This document shows positions 47,910-54,956 of a stretch of DNA of 64,000 nucleotides, piece by piece. Source of the DNA: a virus. The stretch spans positions 1 through 64,000 of IMG/VR virus record IMGVR_UViG_3300021960_000023. One strand, given 5' to 3'. Under the pieces are notes generated by a model, which worked only from the letters and a program-made list of their open reading frames with translations, was not told the DNA's origin and made no database searches. A program made the position numbers and the translations under genes. Numbering within the stretch: the stretch's first letter is position 1; every line of letters begins with the position of its first letter.

Positions 47910-49225
47910 TGTGCGGATTTTTAATAAGCAATAGAACACAAACAACAGCTAATGGAATGCAATCTCTTAAAGAGATGGAATACCGTGGGCTAAGAACTAA
48001 GTATCGTGGATATAAAACATGGAAAGATTATGATATGTTCCATACTGCTTTACCTATGATCGATGCAGATCCAGCTATAGCAATCCAACCTATTCAATAC
48101 GATGACGAACCACCTTCACTTTTTGTTGGTGAAATATTTAATTATAAAGACTTTGGTGAATATGCAAGCGATGCTCATATGATACATCAAAGATATAGAG
48201 AAGAACTTTCACATGAATTCTTTCATAAGTTCGATGGCTTCTGGAGTTATGTTACATTTTTTAATGAACATCCAATTGCTTATACAGATTTCCTAGGTAT
48301 TAAACCAATCTATTATCGTAAAGATGTAGAAGTTATGGCATCAGAACCTGATGTACTAAAAGCCTATGGCCCAGTCACACCGGATGAAATATTCCATTCT
48401 AATGTTATGAAATGGGGTTATGATCCCCAAGGCGGAACACCATGGAATGAAATACATCAACTAAAGCCTGGACACTTTTTATATAAAGGTCGAGAATATC
48501 CTTATTGGGATTGGGCTTCAGTTCCGGTGACCAATTTGTACGATGACCTAGCCTTAGCGGTTAAATTAAGATTAGGTGGATTCAGAGAAGCAGCCGTTCT
48601 ACTGTCAGGTGGGTTAGACTCCACTATCGTATACCAACTTATTAAACAGCAAGGACTAAACGTTACAGCTATTCATGTTGATAACCACGAAGAAAAATAT
48701 GCTAAGATGGTAGAAGCCGATTTAGTAAAAGTTACTTTAGAAGAGGTTAGCGATCAGGATGCTATTAGAATACACCAAAGCCCTGTAGATCTTGGATCAG
48801 TTAAACCACAAATTGCTATGGCAAGAAAGCTAAAAGAAGAAGGTTACCATATGGTATTAACCGGCGATGGCGCAGATGAACTATTTGGTGGCTATAGAAG
48901 AGCAGAAGAATATGATTCTCAAATGTCAGATGTGTTCTGTGAATTACCTTTTTACCATTTGCCTAAGCTAGATAGAACTATGATGAGATCAACTGTAGAG
49001 CTACGTGCTCCATTCTTATCGCCAGCAGTTATAGTTCATGCATTATCTATTCCATACGAAGATAGAAACGGCGAAAAGAAAGTATTAAAAGAAACATTTA
49101 AAGATATTGTTCCACCTAAAATACTAAATCGTAAAAAAGAACCATTAAAGACAGATGCTATACGTGAAGATAAAATGAAGCAAAGACAAATTAATAATAA
49201 AATATGGAGAGAGCTTTATGAGTGA
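47909..49225 (+). CDS. Asparagine-synthase-like glutamine amidotransferase
   Basis: The 438-aa product has the Ntn nucleophile C2 (MCGFLISNRTQTT), YRGLRTKYRG, a PP-loop VLLSGGLDSTIVYQ near residue 232 and TGDGADELFGGYRRAEE near 318. It is shorter than bacterial AsnB (about 550 aa). It makes asparagine or transfers ammonia to another carboxylate. Its overlap with the TS-family gene and dCMP deaminase suggests a joint pathway, but host nitrogen metabolism is an alternative. Confidence 0.85.
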   Translation: MCGFLISNRTQTTANGMQSLKEMEYRGLRTKYRGYKTWKDYDMFHTALPMIDADPAIAIQPIQYDDEPPSLFVGEIFNYKDFGEYASDAHMIHQRYREELSHEFFHKFDGFWSYVTFFNEHPIAYTDFLGIKPIYYRKDVEVMASEPDVLKAYGPVTPDEIFHSNVMKWGYDPQGGTPWNEIHQLKPGHFLYKGREYPYWDWASVPVTNLYDDLALAVKLRLGGFREAAVLLSGGLDSTIVYQLIKQQGLNVTAIHVDNHEEKYAKMVEADLVKVTLEEVSDQDAIRIHQSPVDLGSVKPQIAMARKLKEEGYHMVLTGDGADELFGGYRRAEEYDSQMSDVFCELPFYHLPKLDRTMMRSTVELRAPFLSPAVIVHALSIPYEDRNGEKKVLKETFKDIVPPKILNRKKEPLKTDAIREDKMKQRQINNKIWRELYE

Positions 49226-49664
49226 TAAATGGGATAAAAGATACTTAGCTTTAGCTGAGCAGGTCGCTGGTTGGAGTAAAGATCCAAGTACGCAGGTTGG
49301 CGCAGTTGCTGTAAACGATCAAGGTAATGTTGTTGCTCAAGGATATAATGGATTTCCAAGAGGCATAGAAGACACCGAATTAAGATATAATGACAGAGAG
49401 CTTAAATATAAATATGTGGTACATGCAGAAACAAACTGTATATACAATGCGGCATTTAATGGTAATTCATTAGATGGATGTACAATGTATGTTTGGCCAT
49501 TACCAGTATGCCATGAATGTGCAAAAGCCATTATACAATCAGGAGTTTGCAGAGTTGTGTCCCCACAATTTACTAATTCCGAAACCGAGCTAAGATGGAA
49601 AGATTCATGCTCACAAACCCTGGATATGTTTGAAGAAGCTTATATCCAATATGATTTCATTTAG
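49218..49664 (+). CDS. dCMP deaminase
   Basis: The 148-aa product has the zinc motif VHAETNCIYNAA and PVCHECAKAIIQSGVCRVV, plus STQVGAVAVNDQGNVVAQGYN at the N-terminus (quoted in part). It converts dCMP to dUMP for dTMP synthesis. It ends the operon 46847-49664. Confidence 0.9.
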   Translation: MSDKWDKRYLALAEQVAGWSKDPSTQVGAVAVNDQGNVVAQGYNGFPRGIEDTELRYNDRELKYKYVVHAETNCIYNAAFNGNSLDGCTMYVWPLPVCHECAKAIIQSGVCRVVSPQFTNSETELRWKDSCSQTLDMFEEAYIQYDFI

Positions 49665-49667
49665 GGG

Positions 49668-49696
49668 TTTACAAACACCTTAATCTGTGGTATAAT
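49668..49696 (+). promoter_or_regulatory. Early promoter for rpsU-like/uvsX operon
   Basis: TTTACA and TATAAT, 17-bp spacer, extended -10 TGTGGTATAAT. Two bases after the dCMP deaminase stop; AGAGGAAT precedes ATG 49728. Confidence 0.9.
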
Positions 49697-49727
49697 GTAC
49701 CATACAAACAAATAATAAGAGGAATTA

Positions 49728-49979
49728 ATGCCAAGTATAAATTTAATGCCTAGGAAAAGACATCCTAAGGATAAAAGACCTTCTAGCCCAATGCCATTCG
49801 ATATTGCGTTAAGAAAGTTTAGAAAGGCCTGCGATAGAGCAGGTATTGTTAACGAAGTTCGTAAAAGAGAATTTTATGAAAAACCAACCGCAAAGCGCAA
49901 ACGTAAAAAAGCAGAGGCAGTAGCCCGAACCAGAAAAGAAGAGCGTATGAATAAACTAGGACCAGCAAGGAGATATTAA
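49728..49979 (+). CDS. rpsU: Ribosomal protein bS21
   Basis: The 83-aa basic product has the S21 core: [20 protein letters not shown] followed by [20 protein letters not shown]. bS21 sits on the 30S platform and helps choose mRNAs. Phage copies are known in SAR11 and other phages and may retune host ribosomes. It is coupled to uvsX by a 1-base gap. Confidence 0.92.
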   Translation: MPSINLMPRKRHPKDKRPSSPMPFDIALRKFRKACDRAGIVNEVRKREFYEKPTAKRKRKKAEAVARTRKEERMNKLGPARRY

Positions 49980-49980
49980 T

Positions 49981-51030
49981 ATGGGAATAATGGATAAACT
50001 AAAAAAGAATAGCAGGATTAAAGGTACAGCAGTACTAGAAGATTCTATTTACTTTGGAGAAAAAGACGTAGTAACGACAGAAGTTCCTATGATTAATGTT
50101 GCTTTAAGTGGCGATATAGAAGGTGGGCTTACAAACGGTTTAACTGTTTTAGCAGGTCCAAGTAAACATTTTAAAACATCATTTGCCTTATTAATGGCAG
50201 GTGCTTATATGAAAGAACACGATGATGCAGTTCTAATGTTCTATGATTCAGAGTTTGGATCACCACAATCATATTTCGAATCATTCGGTATCGATACTTC
50301 AAGAGTATTACATACACCAATCACAGACGTAGAACAACTAAAATTCGATCTAGTTAACCAATTAGATGAGATAGAACGCGACGATAAAGTTATTATTATC
50401 ATAGATTCTATTGGTAACTTAGCATCTAAAAAAGAATTAGAAGATGCTTTAAACGAAAAATCAGTTGCAGATATGTCAAGAGCTAAAGCTTTAAAGGGAT
50501 TATTCAGGATGGTTACTCCTTATCTTACCATGAAGAATATCCCTTTGCTTGCTGTGAATCACACTTATCAAGAAATGGGATTATTTCCTAAAGCAATCGT
50601 ATCAGGCGGAACAGGTATTTACTATTCAGCAGATAACATTTGGATTATAGGAAGACAACAACAAAAAGTTGGAACAGAAGTTAAAGGTTATAACTTTGTT
50701 ATTAATGTAGAGAAATCTAGATTCGTAAAAGAAAAAAGCAAAGTACCTATTTCGGTTACCTGGGAAGGTGGCATTAGCCAATATAGTGGACTACTAGATG
50801 TAGCACTGGCAGGTGGATATGTACAAAAACCTAACGTTGGTTGGTATTGTAGAGTCGATAGAGAAACTGGCGAACTAGTACAACCAAAGGTTAGAGAGAA
50901 AGATACCCTCACAGAAGAATTCTGGGATCCAATATTCACTGGCACAGATTTTAAAAAGTTTGTTAAAGCCCACTACTCTATTGGACATAAACCAATGTTA
51001 GATGTAGAAATAGATTTACAAGAAGAGTAA
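49981..51030 (+). CDS. uvsX: Recombinase UvsX (RecA-like)
   Basis: The 349-aa product has Walker A AGPSKHFKTSFALLMAGA near residue 57, VIIIIDSIGNLASKKELEDA (Walker B), and LLAVNHTYQEMGLFPK. It forms filaments on ssDNA for strand exchange and works with UvsY, gp32 and UvsW. It is 42 residues shorter than T4 UvsX (391 aa). Confidence 0.95.
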   Translation: MGIMDKLKKNSRIKGTAVLEDSIYFGEKDVVTTEVPMINVALSGDIEGGLTNGLTVLAGPSKHFKTSFALLMAGAYMKEHDDAVLMFYDSEFGSPQSYFESFGIDTSRVLHTPITDVEQLKFDLVNQLDEIERDDKVIIIIDSIGNLASKKELEDALNEKSVADMSRAKALKGLFRMVTPYLTMKNIPLLAVNHTYQEMGLFPKAIVSGGTGIYYSADNIWIIGRQQQKVGTEVKGYNFVINVEKSRFVKEKSKVPISVTWEGGISQYSGLLDVALAGGYVQKPNVGWYCRVDRETGELVQPKVREKDTLTEEFWDPIFTGTDFKKFVKAHYSIGHKPMLDVEIDLQEE

Positions 51031-51043
51031 AATAGTGTATAAT
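51015..51043 (+). promoter_or_regulatory. Possible early promoter at the uvsX end
   Basis: TTTACA (51015-51020) and TATAAT (51038-51043) with a 17-bp spacer. The -10 extension is weaker (GTGTATAAT) than in the family. Its start site would fall after the GTG of the next frame, so it might instead serve gp41. Confidence 0.4.
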
Positions 51044-51367
51044 ATAACACATAATGATTATACCTTTGTTGAACATGAGGATATCGATTTCTACGGAATT
51101 AGATTAAATAATAAATACAAAGGCGTAAAACTTATATACGGTAAAGTCGGGATTAAAGAATCCCCTGAACTAGACATAGCAACTTTATCTTTTACATATC
51201 AGATCCAAGATCCATCAGATCACGATCATGACGAATTATGTAAAGATGAATATTTTAATAACTATATCGGAGCCGTTTTACAACATATAATTGATGAAGC
51301 GGTAGAAGACAAATTAAACGAGGATATAATTGGACATAACAAATCAAATACAGACACATTCGCTTAA
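51035..51367 (+). CDS. Conserved small protein between uvsX and gp41
   Basis: About 110 aa from GTG 51035 (VYNITHNDYTFVEHEDIDFY to HNKSNTDTFA). No ATG is available near the 5' end. The beta-rich N-terminal part and acidic C-terminal helix do not match a family I know; T4 has gp40 here, but identity is not shown. It overlaps gp41 by 38 bases. Confidence 0.5.
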   Translation: MYNITHNDYTFVEHEDIDFYGIRLNNKYKGVKLIYGKVGIKESPELDIATLSFTYQIQDPSDHDHDELCKDEYFNNYIGAVLQHIIDEAVEDKLNEDIIGHNKSNTDTFA

Positions 51368-52718
51368 TCACTTATTAAACAACGAGGATTATTGCAGGCG
51401 TGTTATACCTTTCTTAAAGAAAGAATACTTTGACGAATCACATAAAGTTGTATTCGATCTTATGGTTAAGTTTGTTGCAGCTCATAACAAACTACCTACA
51501 GCCAAAGTTCTAGAGTTAGAACTACAAAAACTAAAACTACCGCATGAACAATTAAATTCATCTGCGGTATTAATTAATGAGCTAAGAACTAAATCAGATG
51601 TTGATACTGAATATTTAATTAATGAAACTGAGAAATGGTGCAAAGAAAAAGCAGTCTATAATGCTATTATGGAATCCATTCAGATCATTGATGGTAAAAC
51701 CGAAAAGAGCGACGGAGCTATCCCAGAGATATTATCCGAAGCTCTTGGTACATCTTTCGACCAAGCTATTGGTCATGATTATATTGACAACTCAGATGAT
51801 AGGTTTGATTTCTATAATAAGAAAGAAAACAGAATACCATTTGATCTAGATTATATGAATAAGATTACGAAGGGAGGCTTACCCAATAAGACCTTAAACA
51901 TTGCGCTAGCAGGTACCGGCGTGGGTAAGTCCCTATTCATGTGTCATTGTGCAGCATCTAATTTACAACTCGGCAAAAACGTTTTATACATTACAATGGA
52001 AATGGCAGAAGAACGTATAGCAGAAAGAATAGATGCTAACCTAATGGATTATCCAATACAATCTCTTGGTACTTTACCAAAGAATGTGTTTAACAGTAAG
52101 ATCGAAAAGATTGCTCAGGCATCTATCGGTAAGCTTATTGTTAAAGAATATCCAACAGGCGCAGCACACACTGGACATTTCAGAGCTTTACTCAATGAGT
52201 TAAAGCTAAAAAAGAACTTCAAGCCCGATATAATTTATATCGATTACTTGAACATTTGTGCTTCTTCCCGTATGCGTGGGCTCGGAGGAAGTATAAATAG
52301 TTATTCGTACATCAAAGCTATCGCAGAGGAAATGCGTGGTCTTGCTGTCGAATTTAATGTGCCGATAATGTCAGCAACCCAGACCACGAGGTCTGGATTC
52401 GGTAATACCGACGTTGGCTTAGAGGACACTTCGGAATCATTTGGATTACCGGCGACAGCTGATCTAATGTTTGCTCTAATATCTACAGAGGAACTTGATG
52501 AGCTAGGTCAAATTCTGGTAAAACAGTTGAAGAATCGTTATAACGATCCGACCAAATACAAACGCTTTGTTATTGGTATAGATCGTTCCCGCATGAAACT
52601 ATACGATGTAGAGGAATCCGCTCAGACAGATATTATGTCTGACATGATACCGGATAAACCAATAAATAATTTTGGTAATAGGGATTCGAAAGATACCTTT
52701 ACCGATTTTAAAATATAG
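51330..52718 (+). CDS. 41: Replicative helicase gp41 (DnaB-like)
   Basis: The 462-aa product has an N-terminal NEDYCRRVIPFLKKEYFDES, Walker A LAGTGVGKSLFMCH near residue 193, Walker B IIYIDYLNICASSRM, and QTTRSGFG. It unwinds the fork ahead of gp43. TTG 51330 is accepted because ACGAGGA lies 6 bases upstream and the N-terminus matches relatives. Confidence 0.93.
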   Translation: MDITNQIQTHSLNHLLNNEDYCRRVIPFLKKEYFDESHKVVFDLMVKFVAAHNKLPTAKVLELELQKLKLPHEQLNSSAVLINELRTKSDVDTEYLINETEKWCKEKAVYNAIMESIQIIDGKTEKSDGAIPEILSEALGTSFDQAIGHDYIDNSDDRFDFYNKKENRIPFDLDYMNKITKGGLPNKTLNIALAGTGVGKSLFMCHCAASNLQLGKNVLYITMEMAEERIAERIDANLMDYPIQSLGTLPKNVFNSKIEKIAQASIGKLIVKEYPTGAAHTGHFRALLNELKLKKNFKPDIIYIDYLNICASSRMRGLGGSINSYSYIKAIAEEMRGLAVEFNVPIMSATQTTRSGFGNTDVGLEDTSESFGLPATADLMFALISTEELDELGQILVKQLKNRYNDPTKYKRFVIGIDRSRMKLYDVEESAQTDIMSDMIPDKPINNFGNRDSKDTFTDFKI

Positions 52719-52730
52719 AGGAAAAAAAAT

Positions 52731-52913
52731 ATGGACGTATTATTAAACGCCAAAAACTGGTTACTCGATCGAGTAAAAGAAAGAACTTCACATGATGGAA
52801 TCTTATTGATTGCATGTTGTGGGTCTGTGCTTTTATTTGGTGGACTTGCCAAACTACTCGCATGGGTAGGATTATTATGGGGTGTATACACACTCGTAGG
52901 GAAGGAGAGCTAA
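52731..52913 (+). CDS. Small membrane protein (60 aa)
   Basis: A basic N-terminal amphipathic part (NAKNWLLDRVKERTSHDG) precedes a hydrophobic stretch (ILLIACCGSVLLFGGLAKLL) and a second one (AWVGLLWGVYTLVG). It is separated by 1 base from the porin gene, so the two are likely co-expressed at the envelope. Function unknown. Confidence 0.6.
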   Translation: MDVLLNAKNWLLDRVKERTSHDGILLIACCGSVLLFGGLAKLLAWVGLLWGVYTLVGKES

Positions 52914-52914
52914 T

Positions 52915-53538
52915 ATGTTTAAGAAATTATTAATGCCATTATTTGTGGCAACTTGTTTCTCACCTTTCACGTTTGCTGATGTTTCAGGTAAAGTTGGAGT
53001 AATGTCTGACTATATGTGGAGAGGGCAAACACAATCCATGGGAGATACTTCCTACAATCTAGGCATAGATTATAATCACGACAACGGATTATACGGAAGC
53101 GCTTGGATGGGACAGGTCGACTTTGGAGACGAAGCTGAATGGGAATATGATTTAGCAGTAGGATATAATCTTACCGTTACTGATAATCTTTCACTCGGTG
53201 GTGGAGTTATACAATACTCTTATAATGAAGGCTATGATGATATTGAAGAGCTTTTTGTTAACGCAAGTTACAAGAACTCAAGTATATATTACTATGTAGA
53301 TAGCGACAACTCAGATAATACATATATGGAATTTACGCAACATCTTGCGTTTCTTTCAGATGTACCTGGGGATTTCTATGTTAAATATGGCGACTTTAAC
53401 AATGGGGATGATTGGGCAGCGCTCAAGTATTCCAACATGGTAGCTCCGAATGTACAATTAAGTTTGCACATTATGGATGGAGTTAGACATGGAGATGCCA
53501 CAGATAGCATGGTACTAGCTATGCATTACCTTTTCTAA
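52915..53538 (+). CDS. TorF-family outer-membrane porin-like protein
   Basis: The 207-aa product has a signal peptide (MFKKLLMPLFVATCFSPFTF, cut near A21/D22) and the Gcw_chp/TorF motif SDYMWRGQTQSMGDTSYNLG, followed by alternating beta strands and a terminal Phe. It should insert in the host outer membrane as a small barrel. A receptor mask, superinfection exclusion or nutrient uptake role is possible. A clear terminator follows. Confidence 0.75.
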   Translation: MFKKLLMPLFVATCFSPFTFADVSGKVGVMSDYMWRGQTQSMGDTSYNLGIDYNHDNGLYGSAWMGQVDFGDEAEWEYDLAVGYNLTVTDNLSLGGGVIQYSYNEGYDDIEELFVNASYKNSSIYYYVDSDNSDNTYMEFTQHLAFLSDVPGDFYVKYGDFNNGDDWAALKYSNMVAPNVQLSLHIMDGVRHGDATDSMVLAMHYLF

Positions 53539-53564
53539 AAGAATCGGGAATTTATATCATAACG

Positions 53565-53600
53565 AAGCCAGGTAGGAATTCTCTTATCTGGCTTTTTTTT
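53565..53600 (+). terminator. Rho-independent terminator after the porin gene
   Basis: GCCAGGTA, a 10-base loop and TATCTGGC form an 8-bp stem with one G-U pair, extended by AA/TT and followed by eight T. Confidence 0.92.
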
Positions 53601-53630
53601 ACGTCACGATTACGTGAATTTTTCAAATTA
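53601..53630 (+). promoter_or_regulatory. Conserved 30-bp element, second copy
   Basis: Starts ACGTCACGATTACGTGAA and ends TTTTTCAAATTA. It matches the element at 34199-34228 at 27 of 30 positions, with CGTCAC and CGTGAA half-sites 11 bases apart, 14 bases before the -35. Confidence 0.78.
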
Positions 53631-53644
53631 ATTGCAATTAGGGG

Positions 53645-53673
53645 TTTACAAGCCTCCTCTTTTATGGTATAAT
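53645..53673 (+). promoter_or_regulatory. Early promoter for the 53708 operon
   Basis: TTTACA and TATAAT, 17-bp spacer, extended -10 TATGGTATAAT. ATAGGAGTT precedes ATG 53708. Confidence 0.9.
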
Positions 53674-53707
53674 ACACCTATCATTTAAAATAATATAGGA
53701 GTTAAAA

Positions 53708-54022
53708 ATGAAAAAAGCAAAATCAACTTACAACGGACTTAACTGGGATACCACCGGTAAGATTGCGGTTGAGATAAATGGCCTTGATAACATGCAAGAT
53801 CTAAACGATATAATTGCAGTTCTGAAAGCTAAACAAAAAGCCCTAAGAAATGAATTGGCTAGAACAGCTAGATCCCAATTCTCTATTGGTGATAAAGTTT
53901 CAGTTAAAGCCAAAGGCAGAATCTTAAAAGGTTCTATTATGGAAATTAAAATAAAAAATGCTACCGTTAAAATTAACGACATTCTTTATAATGTTCCACT
54001 ATCAATTATGGAGGCAGCGTAA
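53708..54022 (+). CDS. KOW/SH3-like small protein
   Basis: The 104-aa product has a helical middle (LNDIIAVLKAKQKALRNELA) and a C-terminal beta part FSIGDKVSVKAKGRILKGSI, with YNVPLSIMEAA, that looks like a KOW-type barrel. It shares the phased upstream element with the cobS-like gene. It starts the early small-gene operon 53708-54941. The stop overlaps the next ATG (TAATG). Confidence 0.5.
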   Translation: MKKAKSTYNGLNWDTTGKIAVEINGLDNMQDLNDIIAVLKAKQKALRNELARTARSQFSIGDKVSVKAKGRILKGSIMEIKIKNATVKINDILYNVPLSIMEAA

Positions 54023-54252
54023 TGTACGATAAACCAATTATTAAACCAAATCTTTTAAAGATGACACACCTCGCAACAGGATACCCTGTAGAGGTAGAAC
54101 TATCAGATGCTGAAATGACTTTAGCTAAAGACAAATCAGATAGCATGAACGCATCATGGGAAATTATGTGTAATTCTGTACAGTGGAGAACTGGAATAGA
54201 AATCATAGGTCAAATGGAGCTTGATAGCTTAGGCGGGAGACCATGTCACTAA
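54022..54252 (+). CDS. Conserved small protein, unknown
   Basis: The 76-aa product IKPNLLKMTHLATGYPVEVE, with SWEIMCNSVQWRTGIEIIGQ, has no motif I recognise. Its ends overlap both neighbours by 1 and 10 bases, which supports translation as part of the operon. Confidence 0.55.
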   Translation: MYDKPIIKPNLLKMTHLATGYPVEVELSDAEMTLAKDKSDSMNASWEIMCNSVQWRTGIEIIGQMELDSLGGRPCH

Positions 54253-54614
54253 TGAGAGCTGAAATAGATACACTAATCGAAGACATTAAATCTGACTTTG
54301 TAAAATTCGCAAACGGAGATGAAAGACAAATAGATTCTTTTAATAACAATATAAGAATTAGCGAAGGTTCTAAGTATATTAAGATCGAAACAGGAACATC
54401 TGTTTGGGGTTTTATAAATAAGACTAACAAGAATTTTCATCCAGGTGATATATTTAAATCCAAGAATTGGAAAACACCTACGTTGAACAGAGCAAGAGGT
54501 AATATACTTTCTGGCAAATATGTAGTTAGATGGACTGGTCCTTTATATCTACATGATATAGCTGGTAAAGGTTTTTATAGTTGGCAATCAGATGAACTTG
54601 CAAGAAAATCTTAA
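54243..54614 (+). CDS. Conserved small protein, unknown (123 aa)
   Basis: The product has an N-terminal helix (RAEIDTLIEDIKSDFVKFAN) and a beta-rich C-terminal half (KYIKIETGTSVWGFINKTNK, RGNILSGKYVVRWTGPLYLH). It is translated from an ATG inside the previous frame's end. No family recognised. Confidence 0.55.
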   Translation: MSLMRAEIDTLIEDIKSDFVKFANGDERQIDSFNNNIRISEGSKYIKIETGTSVWGFINKTNKNFHPGDIFKSKNWKTPTLNRARGNILSGKYVVRWTGPLYLHDIAGKGFYSWQSDELARKS

Positions 54615-54765
54615 TAAAGTCTGGGAATGCATAGAGTCATTCGATACGGAAAAAGAAAGAACTCATAGAAGATGGGTTCTTAAAGACCGTAAAGAAAACG
54701 TCCAGAATCTAGTAGATTTTCAATTGGATGAAAAATTTAACCTGAGGTATGAAATATGGAAATAA
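54592..54765 (+). CDS. Small charged protein (57 aa)
   Basis: The frame MNLQENLNKVWECIESFDTE to FNLRYEIWK overlaps the previous gene by 23 bases and the next by 10. It is rich in Lys, Glu and Arg and probably helical. The dense overlaps favour a real gene. Function unknown. Confidence 0.55.
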   Translation: MNLQENLNKVWECIESFDTEKERTHRRWVLKDRKENVQNLVDFQLDEKFNLRYEIWK

Positions 54766-54941
54766 CATTAGCGCATTTTATATTAGCTAGCATTATCACG
54801 GGATATGCATGTCTTTATTATTATAAGCAAGGAATGAAAGAAGGTGCAGAAAGATGCATCCGGGTATTGCACGAACAAAAAGTAATTGCATACGATAGCA
54901 CGGGGGAAATTTACCCCAATCCATTCTTTAAGAAAAAATAA
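54756..54941 (+). CDS. Small membrane-anchored protein (61 aa)
   Basis: The N-terminal hydrophobic helix (LAHFILASIITGYACLYYYK) could span the inner membrane, and the rest (GAERCIRVLHEQKVIAYDS) stays cytoplasmic. It is the last gene of the early small-gene operon before the late cassette. Confidence 0.55.
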   Translation: MEITLAHFILASIITGYACLYYYKQGMKEGAERCIRVLHEQKVIAYDSTGEIYPNPFFKKK

Positions 54942-54943
54942 GT

Positions 54944-54951
54944 CATAAATA
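54944..54951 (+). promoter_or_regulatory. Near-consensus late promoter with possible leaderless start
   Basis: CATAAATA differs from TATAAATA at the first base and stands 5 bases before ATG 54957, the same distance as the gp3 octamer at 24467. Transcription would begin at or near the A of the start codon. Confidence 0.55.
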
Positions 54952-54956
54952 GATCT

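Noticed and set aside
52292-52299. TATAAATA inside gp41
   Set aside because: It encodes ordinary residues and no suitable gene start is near; probably chance.
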